Assembly: GCA_002794775.1 (NCBI GenBank)
Contig: NBAY01000030.1
Coordinates: 310,001-374,000, forward strand
Length of the DNA stretch: 64,000 nucleotides
DNA from: Porodaedalea pini
Taxonomy: Eukaryota > Basidiomycota > Agaricomycetes > Hymenochaetales > Hymenochaetaceae
Reading direction: 5' to 3'
Shown here one piece after another: positions 1-12,833 of this stretch. The notes beneath the pieces are model-generated. The model was not told where the DNA came from and did not search any database. It was given only the letters and a program-made list of their open reading frames with translations. The position numbers and the translations under genes were made by a program. Numbering within the stretch: position 1 is the stretch's first letter; every line of letters starts with the position of its first letter.

Positions 1-2008
1 CCGCGACTTTCTCCGAGAGCTCGTGAAATGCAGCTTCATCAGCTTCGGTAACTTTTACTTCATGGTAAGTTAAAATACAACAAAATCGAAAGTTGAGGTT
101 CTTACGTCTGCGTCGTGACATGGACATTCGAGAAGATGAAAGTACTACATAGATAGTTAGCATGCGAAGAGATAATCAGTGAAAATTACTGACATGACCG
201 CTCCACAACCTTGTCAAAAGCTGATTCGATCCCGTTCATCCTACCAATAAGCTTGTCGAGTGCTGTACGAGTCTCTTGTAAGGAATGCGTGGTTGTGCGA
301 GGGTCGGCTTGCAGATTGTGATTAAGCTCCTCAAGAAGCTGCATGAATGCATCTACATCCGCACGTTCGAGTACATACGCCTGATCGCCATCACTATCCC
401 TGCCACCAGATGGCGAAAAGTCGATAGCTGGTACAGAATCATCCAGTCCACGGGTGTCGAAAGGCAGCTGACCGTGCACCTCTCCGCGGTAGATCTGGCG
501 ACGCCGGCGCTCCGCAGCAGTAAGCTTCGCCATCACTTCCAGAATCGTCTGTGCACGCTGATAGAAGAACCGCGAGAACTCCCTCCGCCGCACGATCTCT
601 ATGAGCGTTGCGCCATACGCGTAGAGCATATTATGCAATCGCTGGATGTGCGCGAAGCTGTTCTTAGCGCGGAAATCAGCCTGGAGCGAGCTCATGAGCC
701 CCGGAAGCTGCACAAGGTCGGCGTTGAGCACGCTAATCCGGCGGAGCGCACCGATACAGAGCTCAGTTGAAAGGTTCTTAGTATCGGCGATACTTTCAAC
801 TTCCTTTCGCAACTGTGCATCCGCTTGCTTCAGCTCGGGTAAGAGAGCATCCGAGTTGGAAGCATCAATGCGTGAAGCGATATCGCTGATCTTTTCGAAA
901 GCGTCATGGGCGCGCCTCTCGCCTGATTCTGCACTTTCCAGAATGCGATTTGTCTGCAATGTTGTGCGAATTTGGTCAGCGCCCTCAGTCAGACGATCCA
1001 TGCACTCCTGCGCCTGCTCAAACCGCAGCGTCAATCCGTCTAGATGTTGTCTGAGCACCAATGGTCATGATGTAGTTTTACAAATGAGAGAACGCACCGC
1101 TTATCTTCGCGCACCCTTCTGCGACTTGGCGCATCTTGTCGTTTGCCACATAATCACCCAGCGTGCGGGCACGATCGCCTGCTTCAACTGCCCGCCGCGC
1201 GGCGGAACTAAGAAATGCCGGATGTATACGCACGGACGCGACAGCAGCGAGATCCGCGTCAAGCGCAGAGAGGAGTCTCCTGTGGTTCGCGAGCGCTTGT
1301 TGTGCGCCTTGGGCGAATGGCTCGAAGGCTTCCGAAAGTGCGAGAATGTTAAGGTCGAGGCTGCGAGACGCAATGCCGAGGGCCGTGCTCTGTTGCCGCA
1401 CCGAGCTCGCGGTGTGCGACACTGCATCGTAGTGCATGTGTGCGATGTGAAGGTAAGCTGCGGCAAGCTGGTGCGGGCGGAATGGAGGAGTCGACGAGAT
1501 GGCATCTGTGCGCCGTTAGCGAAATATACATCTCCAGGATCGGAGCACTTGCCTTCGATTGGCGGTTGCAGACAGGGTTGAATGCGTAGCTCCCGAAGCA
1601 CCTCGTGCAGATCATAATCCAAGTAGAACTTATTGAATACAAATATTGTCTGCAAAGCAATGAGCAAGTGCTAATACAAGCACAATCTTTCTACCCACAT
1701 CGTCTTGAGCTCCAGCTAAATCTCGGAGGTTCTCGTGTGTCAGGCGACGACCGTCCGAGAGATACGCTAAGACAGCCTCTTGGTCGACACCTGTCTCATC
1801 TTGAAGGAACCGTTCCAAGCTACTATCTCTGGCCAGAGTTCAATGGTTCGTTCTGATCTTAGAAACTAAAATCATACCTCTCGATCTCCCATAACGTTGA
1901 ATCAACCTCGAACAGTGTGTGAGTACTAAGGCAAGCTGACTCGGAAAGCAATATCGCAGGACTTACCTGAAATACCTCTCCGTCCTCTGCGCGACAAATA
2001 CGAAGCAT
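1..2008 (-). CDS. ATG11: Autophagy scaffold Atg11 (N-terminal part, runs off left edge)
   Basis: Atg11 is the scaffold of selective autophagy; it binds cargo receptors and Atg1 at the phagophore assembly site. The predicted start at 2006-2008 opens a 14-residue exon, MLRICRAEDGEVFQ, as in basidiomycete Atg11 N-termini. Exons fit by phase: 1967-2008, 1878-1906, 1699-1819 (or to 1822), 1553-1649, then from 1505 downward. They give a ubiquitin-like head with YLSDGRRLTHENLRDLAGAQD and TIFVFNKFYLDYDL, followed by a helical ATG17-like domain (LDADLAAVASVRIHPAFL, RTLGDYVANDKMRQVAEGC). The intron at 1506-1552 has a GC donor. The junction near 1056-1120 has two possible donors, and the exons below about 186 are only sketched. 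The C-terminal Atg11 domain lies outside the window. Atg17 shares the helical domain but lacks the ubiquitin-like head, so Atg11 is preferred. Confidence 0.82.
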
Positions 2009-3342
2009 GAAGCTCTATAGGGGCTCCCTCTCCTTGATTCGCCCTTGCTTTGTCCGTTGTCGTCGTTGTTGCTCGTGCGTGCGTGCGTGAGTGCGCGTCG
2101 GTAGCAAGTCAGTGGATGACGTTTACGGCGCGCGCACTGAACCGGAAGCGCGACTTGACCGATTTGGTTTGTCGCGTCCACTAAAATATACTGGACTACA
2201 CCATGCAGCTTTTGAAACAAGTTACGAGCCCTAATTTACTTCTATGACACCTCCCCGGCAATGAACCCCTCTGGAAATGAAGATAATCGCGCTGGTCCTA
2301 TCTAGACTTCCCTGAAAACAGTGTCCATATATGTGTCAGATATGAATCCTTGATTTCTGAATCTTCCTCTCCTATTAATATTGATGCTAGCAGCGTGACA
2401 TGAACGTTGAACACAGGGCCACTCAGACAAGTCATTAGCTCCATATGATTGCTTGTCTCAATCTTGCATTATTCTCTTTCCTGTGCCTGTTGAAGGGAGG
2501 GAAGGGCAGTCTGGAAACTCTGAAATGGTGCGTCATTCTGCCTTTATTTTCTCTTCGACTGACGATGTAAGTCATTTTCTCTTCTCTGCGTACACACGCT
2601 AATTGAACCCCGTGGAAGAAAACTGGATTTAAAAAAAAGTTATAAACGTCCAGTTCTTCAAGGCAGCCTCTCTTGTTCATGCAGAATTCATTAATATTGC
2701 TATCTCTAAGCAGACCAATAGACCATGACTACTCCGTATAACGACCAGTACTAGTGCCTATCAGCGTTAGTCCTGGTATTATTATATTTGCTAGGACGTG
2801 GCATTTGTCTCTCAGTAGCAACAACGGGCTTCTAGGAGCTAGCTGGAACTTTCTCTTCTAGGTGATTCCTGCCTTCTATACCGGAAGGATGAGTTGATAA
2901 TGCTCAAGCTTCGATCTACATTCGAAGAGATGCTCATGGTACAAACTAACATCGCATCATCCCATCTATATAAGTGTACTTCCTACCTATCACATAGTCC
3001 GGATGACGTTAGATACTGCATGTTCTTTTATAAGCTGGGAACCATGTACAGTATAATATTAATAGACTTACCTTTTTTTATTAAATTAATCTCGATTTTT
3101 TTTAATGCATAATTTTTGGATTTGTCAGCTTTAGATATTCGAAGTCCGACGCCCTAAACAGCAACCTGGCTCTGAGATCCTTGTTGCTGCGCACATCTCC
3201 TGGAGCATAGTCTTGTATTCGACTAGTCAGTCCCTCGGGTAGACTCTATCCTCGCTATATTCTTGTGACGGCTCCGTACCTTAGTCGCAGCCCACTACTG
3301 TGCACCCCGTTTATTTGATCCTCCGAGTCTTATATCCTAACG
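2009..3342. other. Intergenic, no gene seen
   Basis: This stretch holds the ATG11 promoter on its left. No reading frame here has recognisable protein character, and composition is mixed to AT-rich, especially near 3,050-3,120. Nothing else is supported. Confidence 0.5.
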
Positions 3343-4315
3343 ATGACGGGATTCGTGGACATTCCTCAGGATACCTTCCTCAAAATTCTGTATGATATGG
3401 AAATAAATGACATCTGGAAAGAGTGAGTTGTGACTTATTGATTCACGGTCTGAAAGCTTATACGCTGTTATTGTACCGCGTGAGTAGACATGCACGTACC
3501 TGCGGGACATCATCTCGTTGCGGCATCTCTGGTTCGTCAAACTGGAACGCCTTGATCAAGCTTGTGCACCGGATTTACCACCTCATGTCGATATCAACGA
3601 TCTCTTCTCTACGCAGTTGCGGTCAATCGCTGTCAAGGCAATGCAGATTTACTACTCGTTGACGAAAGGAGAGTCTCCGATGGCCACGTATAGGCTCTGG
3701 AAGAGAAATTTTCCGGCGTGTCCGGAGGAGCGGAAGCGTAATCAAAAATGGTTCATCGACAATGTCAAAGATTCGCCTGGTGGCCAATACCTCTTCATGT
3801 GTTTGGACAGGCTGCCAAAGAATGTTCAAGGAGCTTCGAGTGCTCGATCTTGAGACTGAAGGCCGTTGCGTTTGGTCATACAATCTCGAGGTTGGACATG
3901 AAACTGAGAATACAATACGTCTCAACAAATATGATTTTGACGTCCGTCGAGATGGCAGTATAACCTTAGCCGTTGCCATATGTGACCAACGTGGGGACTT
4001 TATCTCGAAAGGATACTGTGTCAAATTTGGCCTAGGCGTTCTTCTGTGCTGAATGCTTCTTCGTCTAGTGTTGTTGAACTATTCAAGCTCTGTCCAAGCT
4101 CACTACCCAATGCCGATATGCAAGTAACATTGATGACTACTCTTGAATACCGAGGACCACATGCCTATGTTAGGAACGTTTGTGTGAACGGGGATTTCGC
4201 TGTGGCCGGATTTGGAGATTTCTCACATATGATTACAACTGTGAACTGGAAAGAAAATCGAACAGCCACTCTTGATCCATGCAAACTTGGATCAGATAAG
4301 TGGACTTTACTGTAG
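3343..4315 (+). pseudogene. F-box protein gene, apparently frameshifted
   Basis: F-box proteins recruit substrates to SCF ubiquitin ligases through Skp1. An ATG at 3343 begins an F-box-like segment (FVDIPQDTFLKILYDMEI). After an intron of about 60 bases comes TYLRDIISLRHLWFVKLERL, the end of the F-box, then an acidic and aromatic C-terminal region (ELRVLDLETEGRCVWSYNLE; GDFAVAGFGDFSHMITTVNW) of the kind common in agaric F-box families. The pieces lie in different frames: the first exon ends in phase 2 while the next needs phase 0, the frame shifts again near 3797-3825, and a third time near 4030-4066, with no room for normal introns at the last two. I infer a decaying copy. An unusual splice pattern or sequence errors are the alternatives. 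Confidence 0.55.
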
Positions 4316-5911
4316 ACTGTGAAGTCTACAGAGAAGACTTGGGAACGCATACGGGTGTATGCTGTGATGTCAGATGTCGTGATCGAGATGAATCTTGATC
4401 AATGCAGTAAGGCTGCAACGAAATCTGTTTGATCGCTTTCGATTGTTGGGGAAATCTGCAATTTCCTTGCCTCTCAAAGAATATTTCTGCGATTCTTCTG
4501 CAAAACGAGCAGTTTAATAAAGGGTGCATAATGATTAAAAAAACCATTGGAGTTTTACATGGAGAACTATAGTGGCTTGCTGGTTACCTTGAAAGTCAGG
4601 GGTGCAGGAAATGACTGCATCGATCTGTACTATCCTGAAATTAAGAGTGTTTCATCCTGGAGACCGAAACGAAGGTGGAATGCTATCATAAGAGGTACAG
4701 CGACGTAATGTCAAAACAATGTTTGAACGAGCCCTTCCATTTGGGTTACCTCTAACTCACTCTGGCTTCGCCAAAAGATGCCAAGTATATTTGATTCGTG
4801 TATGTCAATTTCTTGGACTTGATTGTATAAAACATGTGTGTACATTGCATTTCCTAAGTAGTACTAGTACTAGTTTTTTGAAAAGGGAATGAAGTTGAGT
4901 ATGCTTTATCAGAGGAAGCAAGTTGAGCACACTCTGATAATGCTCAAGGGACCCATCCTCGAGGAAACTTAGACTTCGAGAAACAAGCACACTCGATATT
5001 AGCACCCTGATAGCCTTAAATAAGCAGGTTTCAGGAGGCAAGCTGTAGATCTTGATCATTTCATTACCAGCTTACAGTCACATCCAGAAAGTACACCTGC
5101 GTTTCAAATCAAAGTTGCAGATATAGCTCACGGGAAGATCTCAACATACAGTTTATCAGAAAGAGAATACACGGGAAGAGAGGCTGTGAGACATTACTAC
5201 ATTGATGAGCACAAGGTCGTTGTCTGCTAAGTATGCTGACTGTTCCGTATCTGCAAATGCTGCTTCTACTTAAATGTACATCGAAGCAAAAGGTGATATC
5301 AAGGAATCGGAAGCAGCAGCTGAAGATGGCAGATTCAGACGACGACGAAGAAAGTGACAAGGCCGTTAGCAATAACATTTTTGACGGCTAGGATGGCGAG
5401 TCCGTTTATGGCAAAGACAGTTTCTATGTTTGATGGTTACAACAATGAGCTGAACGTGTTTTTTTTTGGTCCTGAAGATGCTGCAGTTCTATGTTACGCA
5501 GTTCATGAGCCGTTTGTTTGTTTGTTTGTTTTTCAATCCAGGCTCAGTATGCTTTTTGAGTTCATTCAGTCATAGTTCATCGATGACGAGCTCAGTGATA
5601 GCAGTTTCTGATCATACAGTATTATGTTCGGCACTGAAATGTGCAAGAAGCAAACAAAGAGGAGGAGAGAGGGAAGATTCAGTTGAACTTGCACAGTAGT
5701 TTTGCTGCCAACGGATATAGCAGTATATAGTCCTTGCAAGCTAAGGTGATATGCAGATCTAAACATATAAATGGAAATCAACTTTTCCACGCCGCACAGG
5801 GACGATGCTGTGACTGTGTGAGGGCGCCTCAGTCGACGCTTGCAAAGTTCCCAGCTACACCGGTCACTGAACAGCTAGTTCTCTGCTGTCCTCTGAAGGG
5901 TTTGGCTAGAG
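4316..5911. other. Intergenic with a short GTTT microsatellite
   Basis: No coding sequence is recognised. A GTTT-type microsatellite of about five units lies at 5512-5532. The right end must hold the promoter of the gene starting at 5912. Confidence 0.5.
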
Positions 5912-8900
5912 ATGACTATGCCGGTGCCACAAGGTACACGAGATGCACCGTTTATCATCGACGACGAGGAAGAGGACGATGTCACTTTTGTTGCTGGTCC
6001 GTCGAGACTGCCCCAGAAGCCGGCGACTGACCAGATGTACTCAACTAAGAGCGACTCGAAAGCGCTGCCGACGATGTCCGCCATGCCAGACAGCAAGTAC
6101 AAAAGCATGGGTGTTAGAAACTATTCGCCAGCCTCCGGCTTTCCACAACGTGTTCCAGAAGTGGCTGACGTGCCACTCGGGCCACGCCGTAGCCAACCAC
6201 AACCCGAGACAGGTCAGCGCCATGTCTCCCTATACACATTACGACCTCAACATCCGTTCTGCCGCTTTCCAGCTTCTTCATCGTCTACAGATTCGCCCCT
6301 CATGTCCACGTCATTCGCTCTCAAACGAAAGCGCAGCATTGAGGACGCTCAGAGTCAAGCACACAGAACGCCCCCTTTTCCACCTGGCTGGGTCGCAGCA
6401 GTCTCTGATCCAAGCATGGATCCCTTCGCGCATTTGTCAAAAGCTCAGCGTAAGAAGATACGGAAACGTTTGAGAGCTGAGGAAGAAGCAAGGACGGGAG
6501 TAGCAGCACTGAAGCCGACTCAACACGTTCTATTACCTGTACCTACGCTTCAATTACTTGACTTGCCGAACGGGACAACGACACCTCCCCGTAATGGAGG
6601 TCCAGAGCGAGCTACATATAATGGACCAAATTGGCCTAAGCACATTGCGAAGGGATTTGAAGCTCCTATACCTGGCCCTGGACTCGTGCCCCTGTCGTAC
6701 AGTTTAGATGGTGGTCTTACACCGACTTTCCAGCAACCCTCCAATGCATTGTCATCTGCTCTGAACACGCAGTTCACAAACACTCGGACTCCTTCCTTAC
6801 CCTCGAAAACCGTTAGCGGCATGGCACCCAATGCGTTCGGCCCGCCTGACCGCGTAATCGGCAAATGGACCTCGCCAGGATCAGGGTTCGGGCTGTTTCC
6901 TGTTTCCCAAGACCAGTACGTGTATCACGAACCCGCTTGTACGCTTGTTCTCGAGAACATGCCCAAGCGTTTTCGTACACTCGACTTCGTGCTACAATGG
7001 TGTCGCGACACTGCGCTCGCGGACGATCCTGCACCTCTGCACGTCGACGTCATGCGTAAACTTGGCAAGGCGCTGGTGGAATTTACAAACGAAGACCAAG
7101 CGTTTCGCGCGTTTAGCTCTCCGAAACTTATCAACGGCGATGGGCGGGCGCAGATCAGTGTGTACTGGTTCTGTCCGGAGAATCCTGTTTCAACTTCTTT
7201 ACCTGCTCGACCCTCGCAGCACATTCCATCTGCTCCAGTTTTACCGTTGCATGCCAAACAAATTCTTCCACCTGCTCCTTCACAACCGATTCAAATGCCT
7301 TCGATAGCTCGACCTCTTCAACCTTCGCGCGTTGATTCTTTTACTCCATACTCGCCGCCCATACATTATCCGTCCGCTATAGTGCCCTCATCCCTTTCAA
7401 ACGGAACATCTCCACCTGCTCGTACTCTTGATCCTGAACCGCGTCTACAAAGCAACCAGACGCCGCGGCAGAACAATTTGGAGGAAGGCCAACGGCAGGA
7501 TGACACGGAGATGGAGGAAGGCGAGATTGGAGAACATTGGGAGCCCGATCGTAATATCGAAAGTCATATTGATAGTCTGAGTTCTACGCCACGATGTTCT
7601 CCGCAGCGAGGAGACCTTGCTCATGTGGAACCCCGAAGTTGGACATCACAGCAGGCATCTCATTCCGGGTGCTATGGACCGTCGCCAGCCCAGAAACTGC
7701 CAGTCAATGCCAAGACGCACGCACGGGAGCTAACCCCGCGCATGACACAGGAGCGCGAGAAGAATGATGGCTTGATAATTTCTTCCGTACACACACCGCC
7801 ATGGCCATCTGAAGACGTTGCGATGGATCTCACTGAGCATGTCAAGGGAGCATCAGACAGTCCAGAGGGGAGCCCGCAGCTCATGTATCTTCCGGTTGAG
7901 GAACCAGGATCTCTTGCATTTGACTTTTCGGTGATACCAGAATCTAAGGTTTCAGCAGCCTCTCCTATGATGAACGACGGAGCAGTGGACGTGACCATGA
8001 ATCTCGAAGTTTCAGTATTACGGACGCCTCCCACCTGCGATACTTTACGATCTTCGCCTCCACCATCTGTTCCTCCATCTTCGACCATCACTGAGAATAC
8101 CACGATTAACGAGCACAGGCGTCAGGTTTCTGGGCCTGATCAGCATGGCATAATATCGACATTAGTTTCGGAGCAGAGTGAAACAGCGAAGGGTGACGCA
8201 TCATCTGCTGATATGCAACCCGAGGCTCTGCCTCAGAGTTTGTCGGATAAGTTATCAGAGCTTCGGCAACGTGTCTTGGCTAGCAAGAAGCGGAAGATGA
8301 CGAAGATGGAAGTGCCTGCGTCGTCGTCTGATACATCCACGTCTACTCATATTGCCACTGCTCACAAATCGGCTGAAAGCGACGACGCCACTGTCTCTAC
8401 TGCTCGAACTGCCACTTCATCTACCTCACCTGCTTCGTCCTCCAGTTCGGCAGAATCATTGTTCTCGACTGCATCGATATCTACTTCTTCGTCCGCTTCA
8501 TCGAGTGTGGTTACTCTCCCGAAATCTGCTTCTTATTTTGACAATATGGCCACGGCTTTCCTGGAAGATATTTTCGGCACATCGAAGTCCGACACTCCAC
8601 CACCTTCTGATACTGAGTCCGTTCATCCTTCGTCAAACCGCGCGCCTATAGACCCGAAGGTGCTGTTACAGAACAAGCAAACCCGACTGGATAAGCATCT
8701 CGCGAAGTCAAAATTGCTTGTCGCACAATGGGAAGCGGCCAGGGAAAAACCGGAAAAGACAAAGATATGGGCCCTGATCAAAGAAGAAAAGAGGTGCGTG
8801 GTTGCTTAAATCTTGCCTCCGCCCTTTTCGTAATAGTCCATCTTCGACCCTTCTTTCTTCCTTTAATGCCAACAGGGCCTTCGAGGCAGAAGAGGCCGCT

Positions 8901-9074
8901 GCGGATGTTGAGCTGAAACTCATTGAGGCCGCGAAAGCGACGTCGACAAGACCAAAGTCAGCACCGAAGAAGCCTTCAATCATACGGTGGCCGCAGACAA
9001 GACCGGACCAAATGGTTCTTTCAGTGAGCGACAGTGAATATGACGACAGTGCGTCCGAAGGCGACGAGCGATGA
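5912..9074 (+). CDS. Large disordered protein with an RRM-like domain
   Basis: Two exons, 5912-8793 and 8876-9074, join in phase (AAG AG / G GCC) to give 1,026 residues. The chain is mostly low-complexity Ser, Pro and Thr. It opens with an acidic patch (IIDDEEEDDVTF), has a basic segment near residues 180-195 (KAQRKKIRKRLRAEEEA), and one compact domain at about 340-430 (CTLVLENMPKRFRTLDFVLQ ... GKALVEFTNEDQAFRAF) that reads as an RNA recognition motif with RNP2-like and RNP1-like strands. A helical segment at 800-815 (LSDKLSELRQRVLASKKRK) and a coiled C-terminus (EEAAADVELKLIEAAKA) follow. RNA binding is inferred from the fold only. A second gene at 46892-49012 has the same design. I do not recognise a named orthologue. 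Confidence 0.8.
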
Positions 9075-9748
9075 ACTCTGATACCTTCGTCAGTACGGGT
9101 TCGTCTATCTTTCATTGGTCGCGGTAAGATCATATGTATTTTCCTTCCCTTTTCTATCTTCTTTCTCCGTCTCCTTTCTCCTTTCTCTCCACGCCGGCTT
9201 TAGCATCGACTACGCTCATTATGCACCACTGCCACGCATGGAACAACGGTATTTTGCTGTGATAGTATTTACTACTTCCTGAGCCTTCATTGATGCTTTG
9301 ATTTTCAGCACTTGGACATGCTCTTTCCCTCCCATATCGCTAGGTTCGTCTCTGCCCCGTCCGTTCATCCTATCTCGACTAATTTATCCTGCAGACTCGG
9401 ATATTTGATCTTCATGTAAGGTCGTATATCCATCATCTGCACGTTTCGCCTCTTCAGCAACACATCCCGAGCCTTAATCTGTCGTTCATGCTATTCCCAT
9501 ACCCTTGCTATCGCTATCGATTTGATCCAAAGCGTACTCGCTGCATGTGCAAGCATGCCGCGTAGTCCGTTTTGTTGTATATATCTCTTTCGTTTATATG
9601 TACAATGTTGCTGCATTTCTATTCAATGAAACATCATATATCTCTGATTTGTGTGCTTGTTATGGTGACAAAGTAAAACTTTACCAACCACAAGAGCGGT
9701 TGCTGTAGCCTGCTGGATTCGTCCTTCCTCTTTTCTTGCAACTCATAT
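9075..9748. other. Gap between convergent genes
   Basis: The gene on the left ends at 9074 and the hexosaminidase on the right ends at 9749, so this is a 3'-to-3' spacer. It is pyrimidine-rich and has no coding potential that I can see. Confidence 0.5.
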
Positions 9749-12229
9749 CTATGCATCGCATTCTCCCGGCCGAATAGCGCACCACTCCGGCTGGAGAGGG
9801 ATCGCATTCACACCGCGCTGGACCATGCGGAAGCGCATCTCGTGGAGGCGGGGCAACGCCTCCGAGACGTTGAGACCTCCGTCGGCGAGTGTGCCACCCG
9901 TCCAGAAGACTTCGGCTGACGCGGCGGCGCGGGGCCAGACGATACTATCGAGGTTCTGCGGGCCGCTTTGTTCGGTCCAGAGCAACTGCTGGCCTGCGTT
10001 TTTCAAGGGGAGTGTTGATGCGTAGATGAGTAAAGAAAGCATGACTTTGGCGGAGCGAGACGTACCGCCTAGTACGAGGCTCCGCTGGTCCGTCGTCAAA
10101 TTGGCGTACGGATCAAAGGAGTACGCCTATTTGAATTGAGGGAGGCGTGAGTATGGTAGGGAGGTGTGAGTATGGTGAGCAGCCTGCAAATTAGAGGATA
10201 TAAGGAAAGCTGAGTGTGGAAAGCTGACCTTCTGCCATGTCTTGAAAGGGTCGCACCAGCTGTTTCTGTAAGAGTGGGCGGCGCTCAGACATATGTCGTT
10301 GCGGAATGGGAGCAACATCGAAAGCGAAGCGGGCGAGGCCAGAGACTTACCCGTCAATGTCATCACCGATCCACTCGCCAGCGCCACAATCCTTCAACGA
10401 AATAACAAACCGTCCGACCATAAGCATGTAAGTTGAAAAATGCGGCGAGGGTTCATACGTACGAGGTAGAAGTAGTCCGATGGGCCGTGTACAAGTTGGA
10501 AACTCTTCGCGGCGACGGCGGCTGCATTCTGTGAGGATATCCATACCCTGGGTTTCGAGAAATGTCAAGGGTGGTGTAATGGTGGTAAACGGACAAGGCA
10601 TTTACATGACAACGGTATTGTTCGCCAGCGTCACATTGTGCTGGAGGACCATCTCTGTAATCAAGTCTGTTCAATACTCTTCAACCCAGTCAAATAGTCA
10701 AGCAAGACACATAATTACCTTCCCAAACAACAGGCGTCTTCCCCGCCTCCCTCAGCGCGCCATGCGTAGCCTGCGTGAAATTGCTCAACGCCTGCTCAAT
10801 CGTGATTCCACTGGCGTTCAGTGCCGCCTGAGTCTGTGCATCGTCAGAATAACAGGGTTCGTTGATCTCGTCGCCGCCCGTGCTGAGTAGCGAAGAAGGG
10901 AGCATGGAGGCGACGGCGGAGAAGAGAGAGGCGGTGAAGTTTGTTGTGTCTGAAGAGGCGATGCGCAGTTGGCCGGAGGGTGGCTCTGGTAGAAGATGAA
11001 ATGGAATGGAGGTTAGTAACGGAGAAGGAAGAGAATGGGGAGTGGAGGATAGACTTACCTGCTGCGAAGGTTGACCAAGGCGAGGCATGGAAGCATACGA
11101 TGTGCTCCGGATGAGACTCGCCGATGGCGGCTGAGTGTCCTGGAGAGTCGATTTCCTTCGATTACTTTGTTAATTACAGCCTTAGGGATCTTTGTTGATT
11201 CATGACTTACCATCAAGACATCTATTCCTCTCTGCAACAATAAATCAGCATTACAGTAATATAAACCCGAAATCAAGCACCTACCTCGCCAGCATAATCC
11301 ACGACATCCTGAACGTCGCTCAACGTGTAAATCGATGCATTTGAGTACGCGCCGGCCATGGATAATTCCATGAATCCTGGGACTTGAAGCGGGAAGCTTT
11401 GGCTATCCGTAACGTGCCAGTGAAGGGTGTTGATCTACATTTAAGACACGAGAATAAGACTGAGAGTTTTGCAGGAGATTCACGTTGCCCAACCTTGACC
11501 CAGCTCATCGCATCGAGAGTCCGCTTGATGTCAGAAGTTGGGAAGCTAAGTAAAGTATTAGTCGAAATTTCGAAGAATGAAGTTATGATCTTACAAGTTC
11601 CGTGCGGTATCGAGCGTGAGTCCGCGGTACGGCTTATAATATCCCACTTGTAAAGATGCTATTTTATATTACAACAAGTTTTCGTAGTCACTCACAAATG
11701 CAGGAGAGTCCTCAATGTTGATTGGAGTATCCAAGGTGTACGTCTCTCCGTCAAAGTCATACCAGAGTTGGCTGAAAGTCGTCAACCCTCTAAGAAGGCC
11801 CAATGTTGAGTTTGCCGAAAGGCTCGCCGCCGAGCCGTCCGACGGGATTGTCAGCGTATAGCTTTCATCGCGTTCCGAAAGTGGCTTTTGTGCTTCTGTC
11901 GTTATGCTGGACACCGAGTTGGTTGAATTACCCGTGAGCGAGAGTTCTAGCGATTTGAGCTCTTGGGTAGATTGAATAGCCTGAGCGTCAGAAGAGCCTC
12001 TGCCGACCACGAGACGTCCTAGCTTGTCGCTTTTTATGAGAGACTGGGTGCGGGAGATGGCGGAGCTGACGTCCGTAGCACTGTCGAAGGTTGAGACTAT
12101 GGAGAAGTTGGAAGAGAGACGGAGAGCTTGAGCACCGGAGGTCATAGAGCGAGGTCGAGGCCATATTGCATGTACATCAAGAGCTACCAAGATCAGGGTA
12201 GAGATGCAGGATGGAAAGTGCAAACGCAT
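9749..12229 (-). CDS. Secreted GH20 beta-N-acetylhexosaminidase, copy 1
   Basis: GH20 exo-enzymes (EC 3.2.1.52) remove terminal N-acetylglucosamine from chitin oligomers and glycans, by substrate-assisted catalysis with an Asp-Glu pair. The Met at 12227-12229 starts a signal peptide (MRLHFPSCISTLILVALDVHA); an upstream in-frame Met at 12265 gives a poorer leader. The N-terminal GH20 domain includes IWPRPRSMTSG and LRGLTTFSQLWYDFDGETYT. The catalytic barrel is spread over many exons: NTLHWHVTDSQSFPLQVPGF, EIDSPGHSAAIGESHPEH, then the catalytic LSTGGDEINEPCY, PVVWE, and near the end LLWTEQSGPQNLDSIVWPRA and AEVFWTGG. About ten introns of 45-70 bases break the gene. It is a tandem duplicate of the gene at 12834-15313, with closely matching intron positions. 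All motifs appear intact. Likely role: cell-wall chitin turnover or chitin feeding. Confidence 0.88.
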
Positions 12230-12398
12230 CGTGCTTGAATGTGGCACGATGATATGGATGTACAAGAGGACCGAGCTTTATAAGATTCTGGTGCATATGA
12301 GGGCTCGAAAGAATCGCTCTGGAATCACGAGCGTCATTTTGCCATGTGACATGCTACGGGATATCTGAGTCCACAAGATACAAGGGCTTCTTATATGT

Positions 12399-12409
12399 CC
12401 TTCTGCCGC
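12399..12409 (-). promoter_or_regulatory. Conserved promoter block of the hexosaminidase pair, copy 1
   Basis: The 11-mer CCTTCTGCCGC (plus strand) lies about 170 bases upstream of the copy 1 start. The same 11-mer lies about 172 bases upstream of the copy 2 start, next to a similar AGATACA block, although the surrounding promoters have diverged. Function as a factor-binding site is inference. Confidence 0.4.
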
Positions 12410-12833
12410 AGTTAGAGTGGTCGGTCTGTGGATAGAAGTCATACCTGCCGGGTGACCGTACCGAATTATTTTTAGTCCGAAGCTGACGACCAATTGAGGG
12501 TTTCCTCAAGGTTAGGCGCGGCAGGCTGCCTCTAGGTATCCTGAAGAAAAATACGCGGCTAGCGAGTCTCGATCAAGACGCACTGCGAAAGGAATTGGTC
12601 ACAGTAAAGGCATATTATGCCTTATTTGCACTTATTTGCGTAATTATGTAGCATCAGATTACATAATGCAAACTATCATGCTCAATTTGAGGGAATAATT
12701 CTAAGAATGGACGCGGAAACTATTCTTATTGTTTTGAAGTCAAATGCAGAGCATAGAAATTTCCAAAGGCATAACATGAAACAGTATGAATTTTCCTTTA
12801 CCATCCTGTACAATACGCAATGCGTGGTCATAT

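Noticed and set aside
285..1581. Long plus-strand frames opposite ATG11
   Set aside because: They have no family resemblance and lie antisense to well-supported ATG11 exons.
1098..2008. Atg17 rather than Atg11
   Set aside because: The ubiquitin-like head ahead of the helical domain is characteristic of Atg11-type proteins.
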